Origin: a virus | Virus record (IMG/VR): IMGVR_UViG_3300022934_000196 | Span: 1-23,116 of that record | Reading direction: 5' to 3' (one strand) | DNA length: 23,116 nucleotides | Part shown: positions 14,539 through 23,116 of the stretch, one piece after another | Numbering within the stretch: the first letter of the stretch is position 1 | Layout: the number at the start of each line of letters is the position of its first letter | The notes under the pieces: model-generated | Databases searched by the model: none | Told to the model about the DNA's origin: nothing | What the model saw: the letters and a program-made list of their open reading frames with translations, nothing else | Made by a program: the position numbers and the translations under genes

Positions 14539-15294
14539 ATGGCAAATCCTAACTCCCGTGCTACACTGATAGATTATTGTAAAAGAAGACTCGGAGATCC
14601 TGTCATCGAGATTAATGTTGATGAGGATCAGCTTGAAGATCGTGTAGACGAGGCATTACAATACTATCAAGAATATCATTCAGATGCTACAGTACGTACA
14701 TATTTGAAACACTTGGTAACTTCTACTGATATTGCAAATGAATATATTTCATTATCATCAAACATTCTATTTGTTACAAAACTTTTCCCAATAGCAAGTT
14801 CTTTTAATAGCTCATTTAACTTCTTTGATATTAAATATCAAATGATGCTAAACGATATTGCTGACTTACAGAACTTTGCTGGTGATTTAGCATATTACGA
14901 ACAGATGCAGCAATACTTGGCTTTGCTTGATGTAAAGCTAAATGGCCATCCGCAAGTACAGTTTTCCCGTAGACAGAATCGTCTTTATATCTTTGGTGAC
15001 TTTGCTGATGAAGATATTAAAGAAGGCGAATACGTTGTTGCAGAAACATTCCAAATTGTAGATCCGGATACACATACATCAGTTTATAATGATATGTGGC
15101 TCAAAGAATATACAACTGCACTCATTAAACAACAATGGGGAGCAAATTTAATTAAGTTTGAAGGTATGCAACTTCCTGGTGGTGTAATTCTAAATGGAAG
15201 ACAGATTTACGATGATGCAACAACAGATATTGATAAACTAAGAGAAACTATTCGGATGGAACATGAAATGCCACCTGACTTCTTTATAGGTTAA
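14539..15294 (+). CDS. 13: gp13 neck / head-completion protein
   Basis: 251 residues, shorter than T4 gp13 (309). The N-terminus MANPNSRATLIDYCKRRLGD followed by PVIEINVDEDQLEDRVDEALQYYQEYHSDA is the signature of this family. The rest is mixed alpha/beta with FTKLFPI-type and DIKYQMMLNDI segments. In T4, gp13 and gp14 form the neck that seals the portal after packaging and docks the tail. Gene order (13-14-15-16-17-18-19-20) confirms the call. The site GGAG is 6 nt before the ATG, and a perfect late promoter stands upstream. Confidence 0.93.
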   Translation: MANPNSRATLIDYCKRRLGDPVIEINVDEDQLEDRVDEALQYYQEYHSDATVRTYLKHLVTSTDIANEYISLSSNILFVTKLFPIASSFNSSFNFFDIKYQMMLNDIADLQNFAGDLAYYEQMQQYLALLDVKLNGHPQVQFSRRQNRLYIFGDFADEDIKEGEYVVAETFQIVDPDTHTSVYNDMWLKEYTTALIKQQWGANLIKFEGMQLPGGVILNGRQIYDDATTDIDKLRETIRMEHEMPPDFFIG

Positions 15295-15298
15295 TCGA

Positions 15299-16192
15299 AT
15301 GGCAAGAAACGTATACTTTACTGATAAGGTTAGATCAGAACAAAATCTTTATGAAGATATTGTCATTGAATCTCTGAAGATTTATGGGCAAGACGTTTAT
15401 TATATTCCAAGAGATATTGTATCTGAAGATAAAATCTTTGGTGACGATATACCATCACGTTTTAATTCTTCGCATAAGATTGAAATGTATATTGAAAATA
15501 TTGAAGGCTTTGAAGGTGAAGGCGATCTCTTTACACGATTCGGTGTAGAGATTCGTGATGAAGCTACATTCGTTGTATCACGTCGTAGATGGACACAAAC
15601 AGTTGCACGTATGGATAACGGTGTAACATCAGTTCGTCCGCTCGAAGGCGATTTAATTTTCCTTCCGCTTTCAAATAAACTTTTCCAAATTATGCATGTT
15701 GAACATGAACAACCTTTTTATCAGTTAAGTAACTTACCAGTTTATAAACTACGTGCACAACTCTTTGAATATAACGATGAAGATCTTGATACTGGCGTTG
15801 ATGTAATTGACAATATTGAAAAGCAATATGCATACACATATCTACTGAAACTCGACGAAGCAAGTAGTATTATTGTACCAGGCGAAACAGCTACACAAAC
15901 ACTTTCAAGTGGCGTAACTATTTCTGGCGAAATTACAAAATGGTCTGATTCTGATAAGCTTCTCCATCTTGTACATATTGATACAAGCGATAATAAGTAT
16001 CACGAATTTACGACTGGTACAATTACAATTACAGGTGATCGAAGAGATGTTGATTCGGATATGACTGTTAGCTCGATTACTGAAGATAATCGTATTTCTT
16101 CGAACGAGCAGAATGATGACTTTAGTACTCTTGCCGGTGACTTCCTTGACTTTAGTGAAGATAACCCGTTTGGCGATCCGGAGAATAATTAA
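15299..16192 (+). CDS. 14: gp14 neck protein
   Basis: 297 residues, somewhat longer than T4 gp14 (256). The start MARNVYFTDKVRSEQNLYED, YGQDVYYIPRDIVSEDKIFGDD and FTRFGVEIRDEATFVVSRRRW are characteristic of the family. Residues of about 185-275 form a Thr/Ser-rich stretch (GETATQTLSSGVTISGE...) that reads like an inserted beta domain, common in marine T4-like gp14. It works with gp13 at the head-tail joint. It starts 4 nt after gene 13 with AGG 8 nt upstream, and its last bases overlap the start of gene 15 (TAATG). Confidence 0.93.
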   Translation: MARNVYFTDKVRSEQNLYEDIVIESLKIYGQDVYYIPRDIVSEDKIFGDDIPSRFNSSHKIEMYIENIEGFEGEGDLFTRFGVEIRDEATFVVSRRRWTQTVARMDNGVTSVRPLEGDLIFLPLSNKLFQIMHVEHEQPFYQLSNLPVYKLRAQLFEYNDEDLDTGVDVIDNIEKQYAYTYLLKLDEASSIIVPGETATQTLSSGVTISGEITKWSDSDKLLHLVHIDTSDNKYHEFTTGTITITGDRRDVDSDMTVSSITEDNRISSNEQNDDFSTLAGDFLDFSEDNPFGDPENN

Positions 16193-16968
16193 TGTTTGGT
16201 ACTCACTTTTATCATCAAAAAGTTAGAACATGTGTAGCTATTTTTGGCAAATTATTTAATAACATTTATGTTGTAAGACCAAATAGCCAAATTAAAGTTC
16301 CTCTTTCTTATGCACCAAAACAAAAGTATCTTGAAAGAATAAGAGAAAATCCAGATCTTTATAATAATACGCAGGTAGCAATTAAGCTTCCAAGAATGTC
16401 TTTTGAAATTACTTCTTTCGCGTATGATACACAAAGACAGCTAACAAAAGTAAGTAATTTTAATACTATTGGATCTGCAAATACTAATCGACAAAAATTT
16501 TATTCACCTGTTCCATATAATATTAACTTCCAGTTAAATGTATATGCAAAAAACCAGGACGATGCTTTACAAATTGTAGAGCAAATACTTCCTACATTTA
16601 ATCCACAGTATACTCTTACGATTAAACCTTTTAGTGAGGAATACGCTACATTTAAAGAAGATATCCCAATTATTATACAAGGATTAAGTTTTGCTGATGA
16701 CTTTGAAGGTGCAATGGAACAAAGACGTACCATCATTTATACTCTTGACTTTGAAATGAAAGTTAGTTTCTATGGCGCAATAAATACTGGAGACATTATT
16801 CGTCAAGCTAAGACTACAATCTTTGATATGGTAGGTGGCGCAGGTGGGGATTCGGATGTTGCAATTGAAAGAATCGATACAATACCAGATCCAGTATCAA
16901 CTATTGGATTAGCAGACAGTGACTTTGGATTTACAAATACTATAACATTATTAAGCGATAGCTCATGA
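16192..16968 (+). CDS. 15: gp15 tail terminator / sheath stabiliser
   Basis: 258 residues, near T4 gp15 (272). It begins MFGTHFYHQKVRTCVAIFG, as is usual for the family, and contains NNIYVVR, VPLSYAPKQKYLERI and a long beta-rich core with LPRMSFEITSFAYD. In T4 a gp15 hexamer caps the finished tail tube and sheath and forms the contact with the neck. GGAGA lies 7 nt upstream in the end of gene 14. The last codons overlap the start of gene 16 (ATGA), so expression is probably coupled. Confidence 0.93.
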   Translation: MFGTHFYHQKVRTCVAIFGKLFNNIYVVRPNSQIKVPLSYAPKQKYLERIRENPDLYNNTQVAIKLPRMSFEITSFAYDTQRQLTKVSNFNTIGSANTNRQKFYSPVPYNINFQLNVYAKNQDDALQIVEQILPTFNPQYTLTIKPFSEEYATFKEDIPIIIQGLSFADDFEGAMEQRRTIIYTLDFEMKVSFYGAINTGDIIRQAKTTIFDMVGGAGGDSDVAIERIDTIPDPVSTIGLADSDFGFTNTITLLSDSS

Positions 16969-17312
16969 CAGTTGATGAAAAAAATATTAAATCAGATTAT
17001 GAATATTCTAGAGAAACCTATTACGATCTATTAGAAAAAGGTCGTGCTTCCCTTGAGGATATGATTGAGGTTGCCCGTTCGTCCGAGCACCCGCGGGCGT
17101 ACGAAGTATTAGCTGGAATGATTAAGAACTTATCTGATGTAAACGATAAGTTAATGGATCTCAATAAAAAGAACAAAGATATCAATCAAGAAGAAGTGAA
17201 ACAGATTGCAGGAAATACGACGAATAATGTATTTCTTGGATCGACTGCTGATTTGCAGAGATTATTACAAGATGAGAAAGATATAATTGATGTCACTCCC
17301 AAATCAGAATGA
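16965..17312 (+). CDS. 16: gp16 small terminase subunit
   Basis: 115 residues, shorter than T4 gp16 (164) but near the size expected of marine relatives. It shows the core SRETYYDLLEKGRASLEDMI, then SSEHPRAYEVLAGMIKNLSD and a coiled-coil-like KLMDLNKKNKDI. In T4 the small subunit forms rings, recognises the DNA for packaging and regulates the gp17 motor. It overlaps gene 15 by 4 nt and gene 17 by 23 nt. Codons for the SSEHPRAY stretch are strikingly GC-rich compared with the rest of the gene (see findings). Confidence 0.9.
   Translation: MTVDEKNIKSDYEYSRETYYDLLEKGRASLEDMIEVARSSEHPRAYEVLAGMIKNLSDVNDKLMDLNKKNKDINQEEVKQIAGNTTNNVFLGSTADLQRLLQDEKDIIDVTPKSE
17069..17106 (+). other. GC-rich palindromic patch within gene 16
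   Basis: Bases 17071-17100 are about 73% G+C (22 of 30 counted) inside an AT-rich gene, with the perfect 8-base palindrome CCCGCGGG at 17090-17097. It encodes the conserved HPRAYE region but with codons (TCC, GAG, CAC, CCG, CGG, GCG) that the rest of the window seldom uses. Confidence 0.6.
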
Positions 17313-18894
17313 AAACTATTTAGGGAATCCAAATGTAAAACGTGATGGTGTTTTACAGGAGTGGACACAGGATTCCGTACAAGAATATGCGAGGTGTATG
17401 AATGATCCAGTTTACTTTGCCGAAAAATATTGTAAAGTTATATCGCTTGATCAAGGATTGGTCCCTTTCGATCTATATCCTTATCAAAGAAAAATGTTTA
17501 AGCAGTTTCAAGAACATCGTTTCAACGTTGTACTTGCTTGTCGACAGTCTGGTAAATCGATTTCGGCATGTGCATACCTTCTCTGGTTTGCGCTTTTCCA
17601 TTCAGAAAAAACAGTTGCAGTTCTTGCAAACAAAGGAGCAACTGCAAGGGAAATGCTCTCAAGGGTTACACTCATGCTTGAGAATATTCCATTCTTTCTG
17701 CAACCGGGTACAAAAGCCCTTAACAAAGGATCACTTGAGTTTTCCAACAACTCTCGTATTATCGCTGCTGCTACATCTGGCAGTTCTATTCGTGGCCTTT
17801 CTGTCAACCTACTCTACCTGGATGAGTTTGCTTTTGTTGAGCGTGCTGCTGAGTTCTATACTTCTACTTATCCAGTTGTATCTTCCGGTAAAGACACCAA
17901 GATCATCGTTACATCTACGGCAAATGGAATCGGAAATACGTTTTATAAAATCTGGGAAGGCGCGACACAAGGAGTAAACGAATTTAAACCATTTCGTGTT
18001 GACTGGTGGGATGTACCAGGAAGAGATAAAGAATGGAAAGAACAAACTGTAGCAAATACATCACAACTACAGTTTGACCAGGAATTTGGTAATACGTTTT
18101 TTGGTACTGGTGATACACTCATTAATGCAGAAACATTAATGGGTCTAAGAGCAAAGCCACCAAAAAAATATATGGAGGGTGGTGATCTACTTATCTATAA
18201 GCAGCCTGAAAAAGATCATGACTATATTATGACTGTCGATGTAAGCAAGGGAAGAGGTCAGGATTATTCTACATTTAACTTGATCGATATTAGCGTTCGC
18301 CCGTTTGCACAGGTTGCTGTATATCGCAATAACACTATCTCTCCTTTGCTCTTCCCAAATATTATTTATAAGTATGCAAAGTCTTATAACAATGCTTATG
18401 TTGTAATTGAATCGAATGACCAAGGTTCATTGGTTTGTAATGGTCTTTACCAAGATTTAGAATACGAAAATGTGCATGTAGAATCAGCAATCAAGGCAAA
18501 TGCTGTTGGTGTTGAGATGACACGTAAAACCAAAAGACTTGGTTGTTCTGCAATTAAAGATATATTAGAAAATAATAAACTCGAGGTTATTGATGAAAAT
18601 ACTATCTTAGAAATATCTACATTCATTGCAAAAGGCCAATCGTATGAAGCATCGATTGGTAACCATGATGATTTAATGATGAATTTAGTTATGTTTGGTT
18701 ACTTTAGTTCATCTCAATACTTTGGCGATATGACTGATATTAATTTAAAAGATATGATTTTCAAAAAGCAAATGAAAGAAATAGAAGATGATATTGTTCC
18801 TTTTGGGTTTATCGATGATGCAAGCGATGAAATTGAAAGATTAGAAAACGAAGGTAAGTTTTATTGGCAAGTAGAATACGACCCAAATTTCTAA
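17290..18894 (+). CDS. 17: gp17 large terminase, ATPase-nuclease
   Basis: 534 residues from the ATG at 17290; an in-frame TTG three bases earlier would add one Met. T4 gp17 is longer (610). ATPase domain: Walker A CRQSGKS at 84-90, Walker B LLYLDEF at 174-180 with catalytic E179, and the coupling motif TSTANG at 208-213. RNase H-fold nuclease: D317 in IMTVDVSKGRGQDYSTF, E374 in VVIESNDQGS and the D460-D461 pair in SIGNHDDLMM. All expected catalytic residues are present, so the motor and headful nuclease should be active. It docks on the portal gp20 and is fed by gp16. It overlaps gene 16 by 23 nt and ends just before a late promoter. Confidence 0.96.
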   Translation: MSLPNQNENYLGNPNVKRDGVLQEWTQDSVQEYARCMNDPVYFAEKYCKVISLDQGLVPFDLYPYQRKMFKQFQEHRFNVVLACRQSGKSISACAYLLWFALFHSEKTVAVLANKGATAREMLSRVTLMLENIPFFLQPGTKALNKGSLEFSNNSRIIAAATSGSSIRGLSVNLLYLDEFAFVERAAEFYTSTYPVVSSGKDTKIIVTSTANGIGNTFYKIWEGATQGVNEFKPFRVDWWDVPGRDKEWKEQTVANTSQLQFDQEFGNTFFGTGDTLINAETLMGLRAKPPKKYMEGGDLLIYKQPEKDHDYIMTVDVSKGRGQDYSTFNLIDISVRPFAQVAVYRNNTISPLLFPNIIYKYAKSYNNAYVVIESNDQGSLVCNGLYQDLEYENVHVESAIKANAVGVEMTRKTKRLGCSAIKDILENNKLEVIDENTILEISTFIAKGQSYEASIGNHDDLMMNLVMFGYFSSSQYFGDMTDINLKDMIFKKQMKEIEDDIVPFGFIDDASDEIERLENEGKFYWQVEYDPNF

Positions 18895-18898
18895 ATAT

Positions 18899-18906
18899 TA
18901 TAAATA
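18899..18906 (+). promoter_or_regulatory. T4-type late promoter before gene 18
   Basis: A perfect TATAAATA lies 4 nt after the gene 17 stop, 63 nt upstream of the sheath gene start. With AAAAGGA at 18956-18962 as ribosome site, it would give a leader of about 58 nt, the longest in the window. High late expression of sheath and tube fits. Confidence 0.8.
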
Positions 18907-18969
18907 ATATGAAATTGAAGATAACCGTATTATGAGAACATATAATTAGTAACCGAAAAGGAAAAAAGT

Positions 18970-20919
18970 ATGGCACTATTTACACCGTCCGAATCTCCTG
19001 CGGTTGTCGTCAAAGAAGTAGACCTGACTGGCGGTGTGCCTAATGTCCAGTCAACTACAGGCGCATATGTAGGAAATTTTAGATGGGGACCAGTCGAACA
19101 GAGGACTTTGGTTTCGAATGAAGCAGGTCTTGCTGAAACGTTTGCATCCCCGGACACACTTAACAATAGAAATATCGATTTCGTCGGCGCAACTCAATTC
19201 TTGCGCTATTCTAATTCACTTCAAGTCGTAAGAGCAGTTGATAGCGCTGCTAAAAATGCTCGAGCGCAAACAACTTCAACTCGTAGAGTACTTTGGGATG
19301 GTGTTGGCGATTCTGCCGGCGATATCCGCGATTCCAGTGAGGGCCCTCACGTTGGAATAGCAGGAACTGTCACAGTATATGACTTTACTCCTGGTACGAT
19401 TCCAACGAATTACACCGATGACAGTACTGATGGTATTAACAGTGAATTAACCGCTCTTGGTCTTCAGTCTATCAGTCAACCATTAGTTAAGAATAAATCT
19501 AGCTTTGATGCAACCCAATCCAGTTTAGATTCAGATCTTCATACATTCGTAGCACGTTTCCCAGGTGATCTTGGAAATAGTTTACGTGTATCTATCTGTC
19601 CATCATCGATGATCTCGGCGGATTCCGCATTTAATGGTTGGACTTACAAATCATCATTTGATGCAGCTCCTGGTACATCAACATATGCATCTAACAGAAA
19701 TGGTACAAAAGACGAAGTACACGTAGCAGTTGTAGACCTTAAAGGAACTTTAACTGGTACAGCTGGAACAGTTCTTGAAACTTATCCGTTTGTTTCTGTA
19801 GCTTCAGATGCAAAAAATACTGATGGTTCAACTAACTATGTAAAAGACGTTATCAATGAGAGATCCGAATATATTCACATGTTGAACTTTGATTCGGATT
19901 ACACTCTTGTTAATGCTGGTACAGCACTGACTCCTGGCGTGGCGAAAACATTCCTAGATTCATCGACGACTACCATAACAAATTATGATTTTGATTCTGG
20001 GGTTAACTCTGGCACATTAGGTGCTTCAGAATATGCAACTGGATTTGATCTTTTTGAAGACAAAGATCAAGTAGAAGTTGATTTCTTAATCGCTCCTGGT
20101 ATGGCAACAACAACAGATCAAACAACTGTAGTTAATGATCTGATTTCAACAGCTGGTACAGTTCGTAAGGATTGTGTAGCAGTGACTTCTCCGGCGAGAG
20201 ACGATGTTGTTAATCTCACTAATGCTGCTACTATTACTTCTAATATCACTGCAACTGCAGATACATTCACTAACTCCTCTTATCTCGTTATGGATGGTAA
20301 CTATCTGAAAGTCTATGATAAGTATAACGACGTGTATGTACAAGTGCCGGCGGCATCTTCTACTGCTGGTATTATGGCAGCAACAGATAGGGAAAGAGCT
20401 CCATGGTTCTCACCTGCTGGTGCTAGAAGAGGTCAATATCTTGGAATCACTGCGATCGATTATACTCCGACTAAGGCTCAAAGAGATACTCTCTATAAGG
20501 CTAGTGTCAATCCGATTGCTAATATCCCAGGACAAGGCGTGATTCTCTTCGGTGATAAAACTGGACTGAACAGACCTTCTACAATCGATAGGATCAATGT
20601 AAGAAGGCTTCTTTTAGTTCTGGAAAGAGCAATCGCAAGAGCAGCAGAATCTGTCCTCTTTGAATTCAATGATGAATTTACGAGAGCAGAGTTCGTTAAT
20701 ATCGTTGAGCCTGTACTGAGAGAAGTAAAGGGTCGTCGTGGTCTTACTGACTTTAGGGTTGTTTGTGATGAAACAAATAACACTGCAGAAGTCATCGATC
20801 GCAACGAGTTTATTGCAAGTATCTTTATCAAACCGGCTCGTTCTATCAACTATGTCACTCTGAATTTTGTGGCTGTGAGAACTGGTGTTGACTTCGAAGA
20901 AGTCGTAGGCACAGTGTAA
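18970..20919 (+). CDS. 18: gp18 contractile tail sheath protein
   Basis: 649 residues, close to T4 gp18 (659). The N-terminus MALFTPSESPAVVVKEVDLT, then TTGAYVGNFRWGPVEQ, is the family pattern. The C-terminal sheath domain is well conserved: PIANIPGQGVILFGDKTGL, INVRRLLLVLERAIARAAES, FNDEFTRAEFVNIVEPVLRE and a final ARSINYVTLNFVAVRTGVDF. The middle (about 110-440) is a Thr/Ser/Asp-rich variable region, expected for the surface-exposed domains. It polymerises around the gp19 tube and contracts on infection. It has its own late promoter and is followed after 11 nt by the tube gene. Confidence 0.96.
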   Translation: MALFTPSESPAVVVKEVDLTGGVPNVQSTTGAYVGNFRWGPVEQRTLVSNEAGLAETFASPDTLNNRNIDFVGATQFLRYSNSLQVVRAVDSAAKNARAQTTSTRRVLWDGVGDSAGDIRDSSEGPHVGIAGTVTVYDFTPGTIPTNYTDDSTDGINSELTALGLQSISQPLVKNKSSFDATQSSLDSDLHTFVARFPGDLGNSLRVSICPSSMISADSAFNGWTYKSSFDAAPGTSTYASNRNGTKDEVHVAVVDLKGTLTGTAGTVLETYPFVSVASDAKNTDGSTNYVKDVINERSEYIHMLNFDSDYTLVNAGTALTPGVAKTFLDSSTTTITNYDFDSGVNSGTLGASEYATGFDLFEDKDQVEVDFLIAPGMATTTDQTTVVNDLISTAGTVRKDCVAVTSPARDDVVNLTNAATITSNITATADTFTNSSYLVMDGNYLKVYDKYNDVYVQVPAASSTAGIMAATDRERAPWFSPAGARRGQYLGITAIDYTPTKAQRDTLYKASVNPIANIPGQGVILFGDKTGLNRPSTIDRINVRRLLLVLERAIARAAESVLFEFNDEFTRAEFVNIVEPVLREVKGRRGLTDFRVVCDETNNTAEVIDRNEFIASIFIKPARSINYVTLNFVAVRTGVDFEEVVGTV

Positions 20920-20930
20920 GGAGATAAGAA

Positions 20931-21467
20931 ATGGCAGTTTTAGGAGTTGATGACTTTAAGTCTAAGTTGAGAGGTGGAGGTGCTCGCCCTAATCTATTCA
21001 AGGCGACGATTAACTTCCCAGGATATGCAAATGGAGATGCTGAACTGACATCTTTCCTTTGCGAAACCGCACAGCTTCCTGGTTCCACAATGGGAACTAT
21101 CGTAGTTCCTTTCCGTGGACGTCAGTTGAAAATGGCAGGAGACCGTACATTTGATGTGTGGACTGTTACCATTATCAACGACACAGACTTTGCGATTCGC
21201 AATGCAACGGAAAGATGGATGAATGGTATGAACGCTCATTCGGCTAACACCGGATTAGCTTCTCCCGTCTTGTATGAAGCAGACTTAAGAGTAGAACAAC
21301 TGGACAGAGCTGGTGAATCAATTAAGGAATATATCTTTAGAGGTGCATTCCCAACTGATTTATCACCGATAGATTTAAGTTACGCATCTACTGATGAGAT
21401 TGAAAGATTCCAAGTAACCTTCCAATATCAGTATTTTGATTCGCTTAATCCAGTGACTACCGCTTAA
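20931..21467 (+). CDS. 19: gp19 tail tube protein
   Basis: 178 residues, slightly longer than T4 gp19 (163). Recognised by DFKSKLRGGGARPNLFKATI, CETAQLPGSTMGTIVVPFRG, then RTFDVWTVTIINDTDF and ATERWMNGMNAHSANTG. This protein forms stacked hexamers that make the inner DNA conduit of the tail. AAGGAG lies 7 nt upstream. It starts 11 nt after the sheath gene, the expected pairing, and is followed by a hairpin terminator. Confidence 0.96.
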   Translation: MAVLGVDDFKSKLRGGGARPNLFKATINFPGYANGDAELTSFLCETAQLPGSTMGTIVVPFRGRQLKMAGDRTFDVWTVTIINDTDFAIRNATERWMNGMNAHSANTGLASPVLYEADLRVEQLDRAGESIKEYIFRGAFPTDLSPIDLSYASTDEIERFQVTFQYQYFDSLNPVTTA

Positions 21468-21476
21468 ATAAATATA

Positions 21477-21503
21477 GGGAGGACTTAACGGTCCTCCTTC
21501 TTA
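21477..21503 (+). terminator. Hairpin terminator between genes 19 and 20
   Basis: GGAGGAC (21478-21484) pairs perfectly with GTCCTCC (21491-21497) around a 6-nt loop, with a possible extra U-G pair closing a UAAC tetraloop and a G-U pair at the base. It is followed by TTCTTAT, a short and imperfect T-run. Position after the abundant tube/sheath genes suits a late transcription stop or attenuator before the portal. Confidence 0.8.
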
Positions 21504-21518
21504 TAAAGGGATTTTTAA

Positions 21519-23078
21519 ATGGCAGATAGAAGTATTAAATTATTTGGTTTTGAAATTAAAAGGGCCGCATCCGAAATAGATGATCCAAAGAAAAAGCCCT
21601 CGATCGTGCCATCACGTGATGATGACGGCGCAGGATACGTAACTGCTGCAGGAACACATTACGGACAGTATATTAATATTGATGGCGATGATGCTAAAGA
21701 TAACTATAATATGATTATGAAATATCGAGGCGTTTCAATGCATCCTGAAGTTGATGCTGCAATTGAAGATATTGTAAATGAATCTATTTCCGGAAGTGAA
21801 TTAGAACAGCCTATCGATATCAATATGGACAATTTAGACCAGTCCGATAAGATTAAGAAAACAATTAAAGAAGAATTTGACAACATTGTAAGTATGATGG
21901 ATTTCAAAGAACTTGGTCATGATATCTTCCGTAGATGGTATGTTGATGGAAGATTATATCACCACTTGGTTGTAAATGAATCTAATCTTAAAGCCGGAAT
22001 TCAAGAAATAAGACCAATTGATTCTGCAAAGATGCGGAAGGTCAAACAAGTTAAAAAGAAAAAAGATCCAGAAACTGGTGTACAATTAATTGAAAAAGTA
22101 GACGAATATTATATCTATCAAGAAAAGCCTGGATCACAACACAATGCTGGTGTAAAGCTAACAATCGATTCTGTTAGCTATTGTACATCCGGTCTTCTCG
22201 ATGAAAATAGAAAAAGGGTCGTTTCATATTTACATAAGGCTCTCAAGCCAATTAACCAATTAAGAATGATGGAAGATTCTTTGGTTATTTACAGGTTGGC
22301 AAGAGCACCAGAACGTCGTATGTTCTATATTGATGTTGGTAATATGCCACGTGGTAAAGCTGAACAATATATGAAAGATATTATGGCTCGTTACCGCAAC
22401 AAGCTAGTATATGATGCAAAGACTGGTGAGATTAGAGATGATCGTAAACACCAATCAATGATTGAAGACTTCTGGTTACCAAGACGTGAAGGTGGTCGTG
22501 GTACCGAAATTAGTTCATTACCAGGTGGTCAGAATCTTGGCGAGATTGATGATATTCTCTATTTCCAAAAGAGAATGTATCGTTCACTCAATGTACCAAT
22601 TAATCGTCTTGAACAAGAAGCACAATTTAGTCTTGGTCGGTCAACAGAGATATCGCGTGACGAATTAAAATTCCAAAAGTTTATTGATAGACTACGTCGC
22701 AGGTTTGCACATCTATTCTACGATATTCTTCGTAAACAACTTATCCTCAAAGGTATTATTACCCAAGAAGATTGGGATACAATGAAGAATGATATTGTTG
22801 TAGACTATGTTCGTGATAACCACTTTACAGAATTAAAAGATGCGGAACTATTAAGAGAAAAGCTACAGACATTAGATTCAATTAGTAATTATGTAGGTGA
22901 ATATTTCTCGAAAGAATGGATTCAAAAAAATGTTCTTCATTTTACTGATGAGGATATTGAACAAATTAATAAAGAAATTACTGGCGAAACAGAAGAAGAA
23001 GAGCCAGAAGAACAAGAACAAGAACAGCAGCCAGCTGCTCAAAGATTTGAATTAAAACCAGTTGCTCAAGGAGAATAA
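21519..23078 (+). CDS. 20: gp20 portal vertex protein
   Basis: 519 residues, near T4 gp20 (524). Typical stretches are YNMIMKYRGVSMHPEVDAAI, EDIVNESI, DIFRRWYVDGRLYHHLVV, IRPIDSAKMRKVKQV, then RAPERRMFYIDVGNMPRGKA, EDFWLPRREGGRGTEISSLP, and FQKRMYRSLNVPINRLEQEA. The C-terminus is an acidic Glu/Gln tail (ETEEEEPEEQEQEQQP). The dodecameric portal starts head assembly, forms the DNA channel and is the docking site for gp17 and gp13. AAAGGG lies 8 nt before the ATG. The gene stands just after a hairpin terminator and has no clear TATAAATA of its own, so it may depend on read-through. Confidence 0.97.
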   Translation: MADRSIKLFGFEIKRAASEIDDPKKKPSIVPSRDDDGAGYVTAAGTHYGQYINIDGDDAKDNYNMIMKYRGVSMHPEVDAAIEDIVNESISGSELEQPIDINMDNLDQSDKIKKTIKEEFDNIVSMMDFKELGHDIFRRWYVDGRLYHHLVVNESNLKAGIQEIRPIDSAKMRKVKQVKKKKDPETGVQLIEKVDEYYIYQEKPGSQHNAGVKLTIDSVSYCTSGLLDENRKRVVSYLHKALKPINQLRMMEDSLVIYRLARAPERRMFYIDVGNMPRGKAEQYMKDIMARYRNKLVYDAKTGEIRDDRKHQSMIEDFWLPRREGGRGTEISSLPGGQNLGEIDDILYFQKRMYRSLNVPINRLEQEAQFSLGRSTEISRDELKFQKFIDRLRRRFAHLFYDILRKQLILKGIITQEDWDTMKNDIVVDYVRDNHFTELKDAELLREKLQTLDSISNYVGEYFSKEWIQKNVLHFTDEDIEQINKEITGETEEEEPEEQEQEQQPAAQRFELKPVAQGE

Positions 23079-23081
23079 ATT

Positions 23082-23116
23082 ATGAGTGAAGTAGCAGAAG
23101 CCAATCCAATCCAAGA
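23082..23116 (+). CDS. Start of the next head gene (partial)
   Basis: An ATG 4 nt after the portal stop, with AAGGAG at 23068-23073 and 8 nt spacing, opens MSEVAEANPIQ before the window ends. In T4-like gene order a small prohead core protein or the prohead protease gp21 comes next. Eleven residues are too few to choose. Confidence 0.7.
   Translation, partial: MSEVAEANPIQ

Noticed and set aside
17402-17977. 191-residue open frame on the plus strand inside gene 17
   Set aside because: It is a frame shadow of the terminase, which has all its catalytic motifs in the main frame; the shadow translation is low-complexity Leu/Ser/Phe.
18909-18935. Eight-codon ORF in the leader of gene 18
   Set aside because: It has no ribosome site, and so short an ORF in an AT-rich leader is expected by chance.

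Overview
The window is a structural-gene segment of a large T4-like contractile-tailed phage (myovirus), most likely marine. The right half carries the T4 virion and packaging genes 13-14-15-16-17-18-19-20 in canonical order, all on the + strand, AT-rich and tightly packed with 1-30 nt overlaps. Two perfect copies of the T4-type late promoter octamer TATAAATA lie before gene 13 and gene 18. A tail-fibre-like module followed by several 2-oxoglutarate (2OG) oxygenase genes recalls T4-like cyanophages and pelagimyophages; this host-range guess is inference. No host gene, tRNA, integrase, CRISPR array or insertion sequence was seen.

Layout. (1) 1-1754: the 3' end of a fibre/decoration-type protein, a long helical protein of unknown role, and a very small protein that is mostly a peptidase S74 intramolecular-chaperone domain. 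(2) 1756-10865: nine consecutive paralogous genes (A to I here). Each has a short variable N-terminal head followed by exactly six copies of a kelch-like repeat of about 47 residues, 54 blades in all, which I read as nine six-bladed beta-propellers. Head types and junction types show that the array grew by tandem duplication, including a two-gene unit. (3) 10912-14499: a modification-type cluster with a tandem-domain 2OG-Fe(II) oxygenase, a 115-residue unknown, a 42-residue acidic ORF, a SAM-dependent methyltransferase-like protein and two more 2OG-Fe(II) oxygenases of different subfamilies. (4) 14539-23078: neck proteins gp13 and gp14, tail terminator gp15, terminase gp16/gp17, sheath gp18, tube gp19, a hairpin terminator, portal gp20, and the first codons of the next gene.

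Working hypothesis: regions 1-3 supply a multi-subunit adhesin/decoration set whose loops vary on a constant propeller frame, possibly modified by the co-located oxygenases and methyltransferase; region 4 builds the neck, tail and packaging machine. The propeller array, its translation junctions and its association with four oxygenase domains are the most unusual content. No stretch longer than 75 bases lacks a gene.
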